This document shows positions 12,316-24,430 of a DNA stretch of 64,000 nt, piece after piece. This stretch comes from Auriscalpium vulgare. Its lineage: Eukaryota; Basidiomycota; Agaricomycetes; Russulales; Auriscalpiaceae. Position numbers and translations under genes: made by a program. The notes below the pieces were generated by a model, which was not told where the DNA came from, ran no database searches, and was given only the letters and a program-made list of their open reading frames with translations. How positions within the stretch are numbered: position 1 is the stretch's first letter; every line of letters starts with the position of its first letter. The stretch spans positions 124,001 through 188,000 of the forward strand of contig JAHBBC010000005.1 in assembly GCA_019915015.1 (NCBI GenBank), written 5' to 3'.

Positions 12316-12722
12316 TCCTTACTGGTCGCGGGCGGCGAGATTCTGGAACTGGAACATAGACCCTCGTCGGGAAAGCTGTATTTGTTTACATCATGATGTA
12401 CATCATTACACACTACTAGTTGTTTTCTTGTTAGCGGCGGTGGGCTCGATACGCCGACCAGCTGTTGCGCGGCACAACAAGAAGTTTTATGCCTGATCCT
12501 ATCCTAAGCAGTAAAATCACGTATTGGAAGTCATGATGATAACTTATATTAATTATAATTGAATAATTAGATTATAGTTATAGCGGTCACGATCACGTGA
12601 TGTTGAAGTTGAGACTTGAGCAATGAGCGCCCGAATAGCTCGTCTTTCCGTCCACAACCACCACCACCACCACCAACTGCATTGTATTTTATGCCATAAA
12701 CCTGGCTTGCAGTCTCCCCAGC
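12316..12722. other. Intergenic, AT-rich patch
   Basis: No gene seen. An AT-rich stretch at about 12525-12585 stands out in this GC-rich window and lies just upstream of the next gene, so it may be part of its promoter. A CAC run lies near 12660. Confidence 0.5.
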
Positions 12723-15700
12723 ATGTGGCAGAAGATCAGCTCATCTCTCAGGCGTCAGGCCGCAGAAGATTCCGAAACCCAGGCGGACGTTATGTCCAGC
12801 GTGCTCGAACGGCACCCCAACCTCTCCGTGTTTCATGGGGATGATGAGGACGATAAGCAGCCCGAAGATGCTCCCTTTCCTACCTCAAGTCCCCCAAGTT
12901 CACCGTCCAAGCATGGCCGTCGTGGCATGTTCAAGCGCATGTCGAGAAAGGCTGACTCTTCCGAGACACCTATCCTACCAGGCTCACTGAAGCTCCATAT
13001 CCCGAAGAAGGTCAAGTCGCATCTCAATCTTGGTATCAACTGTGCGTTCTGTAATTTTAATTTGATCAGTTAAACTCAACACAGAAAACAGTATCTCAAG
13101 CGTCTCTTTCCAGCTTACCCGACCCCGCTGCTCGCATTTCATCTGACACCACACGGCCCTCCATGGACAGCGCTAAAACACCCATGACGCCAGCTGAGGG
13201 TCGCTTTGGGTCGTTGCGCTCCATTTTGCGGGACCGCAACACCCCAGCCACGGGTCAGAGCGTGCGGTTCTTTTCGCGCGACGCGTACAAGGTCACCGAA
13301 GTGTCCGCTGCCAGTGAATATGAAGAACCGTTCATGGACCGCCTGCAGCTCTCCGACTCCTCGGCTGCATCTTCGCGACCACGACCTCCGCTCACCCATG
13401 ACCTCTTCACGCCGACGAGGAGCTCCGACTCTCCTTCGACAGCATCTCCGATGCTGCCCACCCCGTCCTTCATGGGTCCGCTTCCACCACCAGACATCTC
13501 TAACATCTTTGATCTCTCGCAAGTCGACCTCCCTGCAATACCAACGGGGGGCGTTAGTCTCCTCGACACTGCCGTTGAGGAGTTCGAAGGAGACGGGAGC
13601 AAGGATAGTATCTCCGCATCGCTGCGACAATTCACCAAACCTCCCTCCCCTTTGACCGAACACAACGACGCCGTTTTCCATTCCGCAGAAAAGCCGACAC
13701 ACGACCGCAGCCAGTCCTTTAGCTTCGGACAAACCGTCTTTTCACTCATGCCGCAGCCTTCACCCCAAGACAACGCGCGACTGTCAGCCGGCGCTCTTGC
13801 TGAGGCCTACCCAGGGCGATCGCCAAGTAGAAACCGTTCAATGAGCGACACCATGTTCCACACGATGCTCCGCTCCAAAAGTCCTATCGAAGCCGATATC
13901 CACGACGTGTCCTCCTCGTCACTCGTCCTCTTCGCCTCGCCGGCCGCCGAGCAGTCACAGCGCGCAGAGCCGGACCCGTTCAGCGCCAACGCCACCACGT
14001 ACTACACGCCTGGGAAGATCATGCCTCCGACCCCGCCGCCTCCAACGCACACACGCAAGGCATCTCGCGAGGAGGATCTTATCTGGTCTCTGCAGACGCA
14101 GCTCACACTGCAGCAGGAACTATGCGCGCAGTACGAGATTGACCTCGGGGCGCGTGATGAACTCGTAAGCACACTCTCTGGACGCTTGGAAAACCTTGAA
14201 AAGGACGCGGAGAAGCGCCGCAACGTCACGCGCGGGTGGAAGAAGAAAGTGCAGGAATTGGAGAAGCTGTGCCGACACCTCGAGGAAGAGGTCGACCACA
14301 GCCGGCAGGAGAGCTTCGAGCGAAGCGTCATGGACGAGGCGAGCGGCGAGGCACTGCGGCAGCTGCACCGCCAGATCGCGGACCTCGAGCGCGAGAAGGG
14401 CGACGCGGTGAAGCGTGCGGAGGAGGAGAAAGCGGAGAGGGCGAGCGCGGTTGAGCAGCTCACAGCAGAATTGAAGAAGCGTCAAGATGGGGAGAAGGCG
14501 CTCAAGGATGGCATAAAGAAAGCGCGGGAGGAGATCGAACAGATGGGCAGAGATGGGCTCCCCGCGGTCGTCGGGCATGGCCAGGCTAGCAAGGACGAAC
14601 GCGAGGGCCATGAATGGGCTGAGGAGCGTGCGCAGTTCATCGCAGCGGCGGAAGCATCCGCACAGACGACGACGGCGTTGCAAGGCGACTTGGACTACGC
14701 TCGCCAGGCGCTGGTGCAGAAGGAGGAGGAGATGAGCATGTTGCGTGCGGAGCTGGAGTCACAGTGGAAGCACACTGAGGAGGCAGGGGAGAGATTGGAG
14801 GAGATGAAGCAAGAGAGGGACACACTCCAGAGCGAGCTGGTGGCGCTGGAGGTGAAGGTGGAGAACATGGAGTTGGAGTTCAATCAAGGGGAGAATAGGC
14901 GCGTCGAGGCGGAAGCGGATGTGCAAGATTTGGTCGAGTCGAAGGAGCAACTCGAGCAAGAAAAGGTCCAGGTACGTGTTAGCGACTCCGCGTCCTCAAG
15001 CTTTTGGCTGACCAATGTGGAATCACAGTTGGAAGAAGAGCTTCTCGCTGAGCGCGACCATGCGGAGGAAGTCACGCGTGCTCTGCAAGAGCGCGAGGAC
15101 CGTGTTGAAGCGCTGCATCAGGAGCTCAAATTCGCACAGGACAACGCAGCTCGCCTCGAGCAAAACATCCGCCAGCGCGACCTTGAGATGGAGGAGCTTG
15201 CGCATCGCATCGTCTCTAAGGAAGACGAGGTTGAGGAGCTACGCGAAGAAATGTCCGGGCTTAAGCGCGAGCAAAGCCACGACGCGGACACGCAACGCCG
15301 CTCAATTGCCGACCTGACTATCCGCGCTCAAGACGCGCAGACACTGCTCGAGAGCGCGGTCAAGCAGAAGGCCGAGTCGGACGTCGAGGCGAACGCGCTG
15401 CGCGAGCGCGTGAGGGTGGTGGAGGAGGACATCGGTCGTCTGCGGCGGCAGGTCCACGAGCTTATGACAGAAAGTGCCGACAAGGACATGCGTCTGGTTC
15501 AGATGGAGAAACAGCGCGATGCGGCACGCGACGACTTTGAGGGCGCGAATATCGCGCTGGACTCGAAGCAACAGGAGCTCGAGATGGTGAGTGGCTACCT
15601 CTTCTTTCCGCCGAGACTGTCTGAGCTAAGCCCGCGCAGATCAAGCGCAAACTCAATGTCAAAGGTACTGCTGGCGCGACACCGGCTGCCAGTAAGATCG

Positions 15701-16236
15701 TGCACCGTCGCGAGTCGTCAGTCTTCTCCACGCCCTCTGCGCCCGGCAGCTCCCGGCCCGTCTCCCGGCTCTCTGACCCTAGCCGCGATGCCGCCAAAGC
15801 GGCCACAGGCAGGGAGACACCACTCACGGCGAACACGCGGATGACAATGCTCGGAAAGAGCATACGCGCCAACGGGCCGTCGGTGACAAGCACGCCGTCG
15901 GCAGCTACAAAAGCTGCAGCACGCACAGGACGCTCGGTGGACGGTGCGATGGGTCCTCCTCCCTCCGCGATGAAGCCGCGGGCTTCTGTAGCGGGGACAC
16001 CCACGCCAGCGGCGCACAGTAGAATTCCGTCGACTGGGCTCGCTCGCTCGCTGGTCAAGTCTGGCGCGTCCACACCGACGACAGGGGTGCGTAGGGCCTC
16101 ATCGACGACCGCGGCTGAACTGGTGCGAGCGAAAGTGCCTGTTGCGCCGGTATCGGCATCGGAGGACAGTGGCAGTGGCAAAGAGAAGGAGAACACAGAG
16201 CCGGAGAGAAAGCGCCGCTCTCCTGTCGCTGCTTGA
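12723..16236 (+). CDS. Coiled-coil spindle pole body-associated protein (Cut12-like)
   Basis: Four exons join in phase: 12723-13041, 13092-14971, 15029-15586 and 15640-16236, giving 1117 aa. The N-terminus is low-complexity and Ser/Pro-rich with a basic patch. Around residues 140-180 lies GRFGSLRSILRDRNTPATGQ followed by SVRFFSRDAYKVTEV, the short conserved block of fungal spindle-pole-body formation proteins (Cut12 family). A long heptad-rich coiled coil runs from about residue 430 to 920. The C-terminal tail is Ser/Thr/Pro-rich, with many TP and SP sites typical of mitotic kinase substrates, and ends KRRSPVAA. The expected role is a structural scaffold that recruits kinases at the spindle pole. 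The second intron is 57 nt and has no in-frame stop, so retention is possible. Family assignment is from the conserved block and architecture. Confidence 0.72.
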
Positions 16237-16886
16237 TCGCCCTCGGACTGCCATGACTGGTCCCCCATTTTTCATTTATTGGTCTTTTCCCCCTATCTTG
16301 TCCCCCACATCCGTCGTGTATTCGCTTTCGTCGTCGACTATGTTTTCGAGTTCCCAGTTTCTGTCTACGCATCATGCTAACGTTAGGCTCAGTGCCGTAT
16401 CGATGCCTACCACATACTTCACACCATACCATATCAACATGCGCTCCTATGCCTCGTCCACCTCACGCTGCTGTGATGTTCTTCGTCATGTAAATGTACG
16501 CTAGTCACGCTCCCGCTCGCTCAGGCGGGTGCCTCACTTATTGATCTATGTATCTAGAACGAAAATTGCGAGACGATACAAACAGTCATATCTAGTCTTG
16601 TTCTGTAACTGGACAGTAAACGTAGTCTCCCTGAGGCAGAGTAAACAGATTCAACCTTCGCAGGCTCTGGAACATCTGTCTGACAGCAAACGGGAGATCG
16701 CACCGCCTCTAGGACGATGGGCAGGCCGGTGGAACCCGAATGGTTGAAAGCCTCAAAAGACAGAAAAGATGTCAAGATCAACGTGTATCCGGCGCTTGCC
16801 ACCTGTGGGCACCGTGGGCTACATTTATGTCGGAGTTTGTCGTGTAAGCTGCCTAGCAGTGCTTGCCTAGGATGTAGCTCGAGTCC
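16237..16886. other. Intergenic region, no gene seen
   Basis: About 650 bases between two genes on the same strand. I see no ORF that joins into a credible gene and no clear TATA box before the ATG at 16887. Confidence 0.5.
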
Positions 16887-18725
16887 ATGAGGGTTCGTAC
16901 TACTCTGTCGCTGCTCGTTCTCTTCTCTGGCGTCGGGTCAAGCTGCCCTCAGGCTAGTACGGTCGACCCGCCTCACCCGGATGCGACCGACCATCTCATC
17001 TTCAACAGTGTTCTTGCACTCCTCGAGCGATGGCCGAACACTCTATACCGGAACGGTGCGCTACCATATCCCTCTCCTCATGCCAGCTAGTAATAAGTGT
17101 ATAATGTCGCTTCAGGCCACACCATCGTCCCCGCGACGATCCCCCCCGGGACGCTCCTCTACCATGGCAGCCCGTACCCAGCCCTCCCCACCAACCGCGA
17201 ATGGCTGGCCTTCGACTTCGAGCACGCCTATCTCTTCACCTTTGCGACCGACGCACCGGGTGCCGCGTACGTGACAACCTACGCGACTTCACGCGCGCTG
17301 CGCGTCGCCTACTTTGACGGCTCCAGCGCTGCGAAACTGGACGACGGCCCAATGGATACACAGGACATCCTTCTCTGGGGTGAGGGCCGGCCCGACATGT
17401 ATCGCAAGGATATCGAGCGGCTCGCGGAACTGTGCAAGTGGGCGCGAGAGTACGGTGTGGACGGGTTTGTGCGCATGGAGTACCACTTGTAAGTGCATCT
17501 GATACTCGGACGCGGCGTGCTGAAGACTATGGGTGCGCAGCGAGTTTATGCTGTGTGACTTCACAGATGGGCTGGATGTTGTCAGCACGCGGCGTCTCCT
17601 CCCGCGCGATCCATACCCTCTTCCGCCCAATGGACGTGGCCGCCCGCACGGTACAGACACATCGTCAGACGCCGCCCAGCACGCCTTTACTGCCTCAAGT
17701 GCCGCTGCACGGGAAGAAACTCCCCAAGAGCCCCGCCCAATCCCACGTCCAGAGGGCTGGAAAGGCTCACTCCCCAGCGCATCCACGACGTATTTCGAGG
17801 CGATTGTCGCCGCCGCTCGCCACAATCGTACTCCCGGCGAAACCCGCGTTCGCCCTGACTATGCTGGCTTGATCACCTTCTATGACCGCGCCTTTGAGAG
17901 TCTTGTGGAAGTGCGGCGAGGCGTTCCACGCCTACGACACCGCGTTGCGAATATCTCATCCGCCGACGCCTCTCGTGCACGCGCAGAGATTGCGGAGGTG
18001 TTCCGTAGGGCGCCGGGAGGAGGGAGCGGCGTGAACTGGGGAAGCGTCGCGCGGGGGGTGGTCGATACGTACGCGGAGCGGCTCGACCTGCTGCGCTTCC
18101 TTGTTGACCCCACGAGGAGCATGTACCACAACGTCACGGAACGCGCGGGCGTCGTGCGGGCGCAGCTGCTCACGATGCTGACGGCCTACATCTCTTTGGA
18201 AGATGTTCCTTCTCAGGATAGGGACACGGATGCGGGCGACAGGGTGTGGGCAGCGCCTATCGTTGCGCGCTGCGCAGAGTCACAGACGGCGCATTTTTTC
18301 CTCCACACGATGACACCGCAGGAGCGCCGCATACGGGACGCAGTGCAGGGCACCCAGGCTGAGATCTGCCGTCGCTTGGGCACTATCTGGCTCGATGCGT
18401 TTGACATCCAAGTCTGGACGGACGAAGACAAGATCAGTAACGCTCTGGGGCGTTGGAGGAGAGAGGTCGGGGAGCTAATGGCGTGGCTGGGCTGGCCCGA
18501 GTGGGTCAGGTGCGAGCCGGCGTGTGGAGTGGGCGTGAGCGTCTATGTGCATCTCTTTTGTATTTTCATGCTGATGAAGCGTTGCAGAGCATGTGCTATG
18601 TCGCTACGTGGCCGTTCTGGCTGGGGGACGACCCCACGGATCTGAGCCCGCGATGTATCTCGCGCTCGGATCCGTTTGGTATGAATGAGGGCAGCCTCAC
18701 CGTGGAGGAGGCTTCAGATTATTGA
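16887..18725 (+). CDS. Secreted protein of an unnamed family, paralogue 1 of 3
   Basis: Four exons join in phase: 16887-17055, 17116-17488, 17541-18534 and 18588-18725, giving 557 aa. The N-terminal signal peptide is MRVRTTLSLLVLFSGVGSS, followed by DHLIFNSV...RWPNTLYRNG. A compact first domain runs from TIPPGTLLYHGS through REWLAFDFEHAYLF and LRVAYFDGSSAAKLDDG to DTQDILLWGE and VDGFVRMEYHL. A Pro-rich linker and a helical second domain with N-glycosylation sites (NIS, NVT) and paired cysteines follow. The C-terminus carries CYVATWPFWLGDDPTDLSPRCIS. The same four-exon structure and intron phases recur at 24431-26240 and 53419-55274. I do not know a named function. The LYHG-type strand followed by YFDG is loosely reminiscent of ADP-ribosyltransferase folds, which is speculation. 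Confidence 0.85.
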
Positions 18726-18867
18726 AGGTCGTGAAGGTACTTAATGTCATTCGCGTTGCCGTGTCTGGAGTGACATTTAGAGGCAAGGGCTGGCGATGAC
18801 TGTATGTCGTGTGCAAAAGATGTATTGAGCCGACACAAATTTCCACCGATCACAGCGCGTCCCTCAG

Positions 18868-19666
18868 TCAAACCTGTGTAGACAGCGCCGTGACTTGGGC
18901 TATTTCGGCGGCAGATGCGCCCACGGCATTCTTTTCACAGCACGAATTAAGCCAGGATGAAGCGTCCCAAGCACACGAGTACGCACCTTCGTGACCTTGC
19001 CTAGCTGATGCTCCACTGTGTCTGCGACTGACAGCGTTTGCCCTAGCGCCGTCTGCACGCGTGCGATCTGAAATTGGAGGAAAAACTTGGGGCCCTTGAG
19101 CTCCCCAAGTAGGGCAGACGTTCCTGGCTGCGACTGATGGGAAAGACGTAAGTTTTGGACTCCAGTACGACGTTGCAAAACGACACATACGCGGACACCC
19201 GCCTCAAACGCAAGATAGTCGTTGAGTTGGTTCTGCAGTGTCGCTAGGTCCGCCGTTACAGGATCAGCAGGTGTCGCGAACTTCTGTCTGAAAGACAGAC
19301 ATACTAAGCAAACATTATATTGTGAAATTATTGTGCAACTTACAGAGCAAATCCGAGGGGAGAAAGCGACGACTTCTGGAAGTCTATCGTGCTGTAGGCG
19401 ATGCCGCCCGATAAGACGTCCGGAACCCCTGGCGCAACCTGCAAGCCCGCGTTGCACGTCACGCCCGCCAGACCAGCGAGCCCGGATGAGACTTCTGCGG
19501 GCAGCGCGACGGGGCCAGTGACGAAGCACGGGTTGGCGCGCTTGCTGCTCAGAGGGGCTGCCAGACGACATGAGAATCGGATAAGACATCCCTGTCTGTA
19601 GAGTGGATGCCCACCTGAGAGCGCTCCTCCCACCGACAACAGAAAGACCACTACGCTGGCAAGCAT
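18868..19666 (-). CDS. Small secreted protein, basidiomycete-type
   Basis: Four exons join in phase: 19666-19344, 19287-19191, 19127-18987 and 18930-18868, giving 207 aa. The signal peptide is MLASVVVFLLSVGGALS. The mature part has several cysteines, then ATLQNQLNDYLAFEAGVR and ELKGPKFFLQFQIARVQTA, and ends VEHQLGKVTK plus a short Ala/Thr tail. The pattern looks familiar from small secreted proteins of polypores, but I cannot name a function. It converges on the preceding gene, with ends about 140 bp apart. It has a good TATA box. Confidence 0.75.
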
Positions 19667-19775
19667 TGCAAGATGGAAAAGAATGAATTCGGCTTGAAGT
19701 TGGCAGAGGGAACCGGCCCTAGAAAAGATACTGGAAGCAAGAAGAGTCAAAGATGGCCCCCAGACAAGTGTGTGC

Positions 19776-19786
19776 CTTATATAAGT
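19776..19786 (-). promoter_or_regulatory. TATA box of the small secreted protein gene
   Basis: On the minus strand the sequence reads CTTATATAAGG about 110 bases upstream of the ATG at 19666, a normal distance for a fungal TATA box. Confidence 0.5.
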
Positions 19787-20122
19787 GCCCGTCCGGAAAA
19801 ACGAGTAATAGTTGCCATGGACGCGGTAAGGAACGTTAACACAAGTCGCGTCTCTGATCGGAGCACGTGTCCGTTGCGCGGCATCCCAGTACTTGGCATC
19901 CCCTCGGGCCTGCGGGTCGCATCCCACTGATGATCCCATCCAAGAGTCAAGCGCGAGGCCTGACAGTTCGAAGAGACAACATTATTTTTGTATTTACGAG
20001 TCTTTTTTCAGATTCTACCATTTTTCGACCCACGACCTGCGTCACTACCACTGCTATCGATGCGAGAGTTCCCTGCAGTCAAAGTCAGCGCCATTCCTGG
20101 CGAGTATATGTGCTGCAAAAAC
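19787..20122. other. Intergenic region, no gene seen
   Basis: Between the small secreted protein promoter and the 3' end of PAN3. Short frames only, with no recognisable product. Confidence 0.5.
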
Positions 20123-22770
20123 CTACGCGAAGGCAGACTCTACGCAAGCCTTGATGTCCTTGTAGCTGACGACGAGCAAGCTCTGCTCGTCGCGTGAGAC
20201 CAGCATGATGCGCTCGTCCGTGCCCGCGTCCAGCTGCGAAGCTTCCACTGAGATCGGCCATTCCATGATGCCGAGAACGAACGCACCTTGTTGAGGCAAG
20301 CGAGGACATGCGAGAGATTGACAACCGGGTGGCCGTGCTCGTCGACCTGGTGGAAGACGTAGTCTCTAAACAGCTTGATGATGTACCTGTCACCCGTCTC
20401 TGACCACCGCGCGTCCCGCGCAAACCTGATGTTTCTGGTGAGCAATATGCAGAAACGCTATCAGGAAGAGATGCATACTCCGGCCGCTCGTTGATGAATC
20501 CGAACTTCGACAGTAGTCGAACGAGCCGTGCATTCTCCAGCTCTGACATCAGCTCGCCTTCCAATCGATCCATGCCGCTGAGGAAGCATCTGCACATCAG
20601 CGTCCGCTTTTCAATCCCAGCAAACTACTCACTTCTGCAGATCATCCATCTCCGTGAGTAGCCTCGACCCGATCATATCGAACAATTGGCTGATATGCTA
20701 TCCACGCCGTCAAACCTGCTCTCATGCGCGTGACGATTCGCTCACGCACCTTGTGCAACCCAGGCCGGCTCAAGCAGAACAGCGCTACATTTCTAAGGTC
20801 AGTGGAGTAATGCTTCTTCATGGTTTCGAGCGCCGCGGAGAGATCGTGGATTGCTAAGGGATCGTTGCAGCATAACGCAAAAATGAGCTTGCCGAACATC
20901 GAGAGGTCGTCTTGCTGCATCCTCGGATTGACGTCAGCCGCATTCGCTGCGCCGTTCGGCTGAGGCGTAGACGAGGTCGGGGGGATATACGTCAAAACGT
21001 CGGCGACGCCACAAGACGAGATGCGAATGCTATCGAGATGTGAATTTGCAAGATGGTTGCAACGGAAAACGACGTACCGATTCTTCCCAGTGAGAAGCAC
21101 CTTCGTGACGTCGATCATCCGCACGGCGAGACCCTTGTCGTGCACGGCCTTCATGGCACCTGCGATCTGGATGATGTAGCTCCACATTGTACGCTCCGGG
21201 ATAGGTTGATACGACACCGCCTGCAGTCGCCCATTCTGAAACGTGGGTGACCTCGGCTTCATGTGCGCATCGTAAAGAGTCTGCGCATTCGGATGGTACG
21301 TGTATGCGACAACGAGGGCTACAAGAGAAAAGTATGCGCATGGCAGATCCAATGGCACAGACCAGGCAAAGGACGTACAATTGTCCCCAAACGACCGCGA
21401 CGTAAAAGCCTCATGCACCTGGACAATATTCGGGTGCTGTATGCGCGACCACTGTTCAATCGCACTGAACGCCGCTTGATGCGCCAACCGGTAGTCTGCT
21501 CAATAACGCTTGGTCACGTAACGCCACACATGTAAGAGCGTCGCCGTACTTTCGATACGTCTTAACGCGTAGCCTCGGTCGTCCTTTCCAGTTGCCCGAT
21601 ATACCGTGCTGTGCCAATTGCCAAACTTGCGGCGATCCTCAGTAGTTGATTCGAGGGGGACGAGGGTATGATATCCCGACAATTCATCTGGTAGATTGAG
21701 GCCTGGCGCACAAGCGGTGCGCAGGGTCTCAGAGCGCAGCTGCAGGTCAGTCCTTAGAGTCTCAGATACAAAGTGGGAGAGCGGGGGCGATGGCGGGGGT
21801 AGGGTGTATAAATGATGGTTGAGCTATGCACGGATGAGACTGGCGCACGAAAGAAAATGGGAGAAAATGCATACGGGCTGGCGGATGAAGCTCGAGTGCG
21901 CTTGATAGTAGTCCATATTCGGGTCGTACTGTGCATCCTGGTACTGCGAATCGTGCACCTCATACGGATTGAGATCGATCTATGCGCGGTACAGCTTAAA
22001 GAACGGCTTCTTATCAACACAACACATCACGTACGCCTTGGATTTGAGATGCCATGCCATCCATGACATATGGATTCTCAGCATTGTAGACAATTTCGCC
22101 GTTCTCGGTATGAAAGTAGTTTTGGGGGTCGTAAGGGTCGTACTCGTCATGTTCGGTCGCGGGCGGCGAAGTCGACAGCGTGCTTCTGCACCGGATGAGC
22201 GACCAGATTCGCACGATGAAATGTGACATACGCTGTTAATGGTGTCTGCGCCTGCGCACGAGAAGGAGTCGGGGATGTAGGAGGGAGAGACGATGATTTC
22301 GGTACGAATACAGGGGCATTGACGGCTTGCGAGAGCCTGGCAGACGGCGTCTCGGGCTGTGGGCTGTGAAGTGTTTAGCTGCGAAGCGGCACAGGTAAGG
22401 AAGGGACGAACGCAGCAGCCGTCGGGGGTGTGGACGGGCGCTGTTATCAGTCAGCAGAGGGACGCGTACGCGAGGCAGGCACACGCACCGGAGGGTGTTG
22501 ATACAGACAGCCTCTATCTTGATATTTACAGGTTCTGAACTGGCATGAAGCCTGATGAGCCGAATACGAGAGAACGAGCGCACCCATAAATCATAACATT
22601 TCTACAAAGCTGGGGTGTCGAATCTAGCCGCGGCTCAGGTCAGGATGCACGCGTGTAACGGTCGAGCGGGACTGACCCTTCTTGGGCGTCGCTCTGGTCG
22701 GATCGTCGGGGGGCGGGGCGACGATCTTGATGGCAGCACTGGCGGACTGAGGCCTGGAGAAAAAGGCCAT
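20123..22770 (-). CDS. PAN3: PAN3, regulatory subunit of the PAN2-PAN3 deadenylase
   Basis: Multi-exon minus-strand gene. The first exon (22770-22651) gives [20 protein letters not shown]. The next three (22609-22584, 22534-22489 and one near 22440) build a CCCH zinc finger: [22 protein letters not shown] disordered Pro/Ser linker follows, then a PAM2-like Asn/Pro-rich stretch and the pseudokinase: [63 protein letters not shown] and [19 protein letters not shown]. As in the family, no HRD or DFG catalytic residues are kept. The C-terminal knob has [29 protein letters not shown] and [20 protein letters not shown], ending at 20123. PAN3 dimerises, binds poly(A) and PABP, and recruits the PAN2 nuclease to shorten mRNA tails in the cytoplasm. 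It is divergent from the TFIIE beta gene, about 107 bp between ATGs. Confidence 0.93.
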
Positions 22771-22877
22771 AGCGCCCTAGCCAGCCGTCGTGGTTGATGG
22801 TCAAGCGCAACAATTGTCAGAGCTACCCGTGGGTCCCTGTTTGGCCCTGTTGTCTATAACCACAGGCTGACTCCTTC
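22771..22877. promoter_or_regulatory. Bidirectional promoter region of PAN3 and the TFIIE beta gene
   Basis: Only 107 bases separate the two divergent start codons, so both genes must share promoter sequence. No TATA box is evident. Confidence 0.45.
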
Positions 22878-24052
22878 ATGGCCCGCCAACACTCTCTCTC
22901 TTTCACCATGTCCTTGCCGGGCACGTCGACACCCTCATGGCAAACCTCCGGCGCGGTGAACCCTGCGTCCTCGTCCGCGCCGCTGCCGGCCGAGGCTGAT
23001 CCAGGAAAGAAAAAGAAACGGCCCAAGCCAAGCATGTCTTGTCTTGCTGACTTCCCCTTGCTCTGCATTAATGTCTGCATGTAAGGCATCGTGTACTCCC
23101 AACCTGCAGACACAGGGACGGGTAGCAATGTTAACACGCAGCTTCTCTATGTGCTCAATCACCTCAAGGTAGGTGGTGCCGCCAGAGCTGGAGCACACGC
23201 TCACTGGCTGGTAGTCCGTCAATGGACCCATGCGACTGCAAGACATTGCTATTGTAACGAACACCCCCTCGACACCGACACCACCCTTTTTGAGAAGTTC
23301 AAGGGCCACGAGCGAGTGGAGTTCGACGCAAAGACCAATCTATATTCATTCAGGGTGCGTCTGGCCTTGATCTCATCGCCATACCCTGTTCATGCCATAC
23401 CATCAGAACGACTACAATTTCCGAAACAAAGCCGCGCTTTTAACTGAAATACAGCGTTCCACTCGGCGCGGTGGCGGCATTTCCATGAGAGCGTTGAAGG
23501 AATCGTGGAAAGACTCCCCCAACGCGATCGAAGAGCTGGAGAAAGAAGGCGAGGTCTTCGTCACGCGCACACTTAAGGATGGACAAATGCGCATGGTATT
23601 CTGGAATGAGGTCAAAGCGGACCCGAACGAGTTGCTGGAAGACGGCGTTGGGGACGACCCATCGAAAAGAGACGCTAGCGGTAATGGCACTGGCCTGAGC
23701 GTCGAGAAAGGTGCGTACCCCCCACGCCCACTTGCACCTCTGTCTGATTTATGCGTTATCGCAGAGTTCCACGACTTGTGGCATTCCTTGAAAGTGCCCA
23801 ACGATGTAGACCTGCTCAAGGAGCTCCAGTCAGGTGCGTCCGTTAGTCCACTTGGTGCGGCCTTTTGCTGAACGTAATCACACCCCAGAGGGCTTGCAAG
23901 CCACTGTCTCCGAGGCCCCCGCTGTCAAAGGACCTATGGGCAAGAAGAGGGGGAAGAAGAGCGCGCCTCGGCATCGGCAGACACGCATTACGAACACGCA
24001 TTTAAAGGGCTCGATCGACCTGAGCAAGGACTATGTAGCGCCGGGCAAGTGA
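22878..24052 (+). CDS. TFA2: Transcription initiation factor TFIIE subunit beta, with apparent frameshift
   Basis: Six exons: 22878-23040, 23110-23168, 23215-23354, 23407-23710, 23765-23833 and 23889-24052. TFIIE beta recruits and regulates TFIIH at the RNA polymerase II preinitiation complex. Seen are two winged-helix segments: VNTQLLYVLNHLK, NGPMRLQDIAIVTNT, then FEKFKGHERVEFDAKTNLYS and DYNFRNKAALLTEIQ, GGGISMRALKESW, NAIEELEKEGEVFVTR. The late conserved block is FHDLWHSLKVPNDVDLLKEL and the tail is basic (GKKRGKKSAPRHRQTRITNT). Exon 3 is 140 nt although both flanking junctions are phase 0, so it is one base short. The frame changes at the C5 run 23264-23268, between the codons for NTP and LDTD. 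Everything else is intact, so this is either a sequence error or a real lesion. Confidence 0.88.
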
Positions 24053-24430
24053 TGTCCCCCGTGCGGCCATCCTTCGGGGCCCATCCACTGCGGAGACGGC
24101 CAGGATATATAGTGCATCCTGTCTTTACCTACGTATGTACCCGTAATTGAGTCGGGCTCTGGCTTTCGGCTTCTCGCTGCGGTCTTAGGCTACGTGCCGA
24201 CGCATCCCCCCGCCTCCGTGTAGACAAGGTATCTGCCCTTTTCGAGTATCAAGGCGGTTGACCTATTGTCGTCCCTTGTTCATCTGATTCTCAGCGCGCA
24301 CCGGGGCATATTGTCGGTGGCTATTGCAGCTTCCGAGCGCTCTGATCAAGGTACCGTGCGCAGTTCCAGCCTATCAGTATATAAGATACACACACGGCTT
24401 CAGCTGTCTGCGAGTCTTACCCTGGCAGGC
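24053..24430. other. Intergenic region with TATA box of paralogue 2
   Basis: No gene seen. TATATAAG at about 24378-24385 lies roughly 50 bases before the ATG at 24431 and should be its core promoter element. Confidence 0.5.

Noticed and set aside
13139..15571. Long minus-strand frames opposite the coiled-coil gene
   Set aside because: Leu/Arg/Ser-rich antisense of a heptad-rich coiled coil. The plus strand has the conserved block, phase-correct introns and plausible composition.
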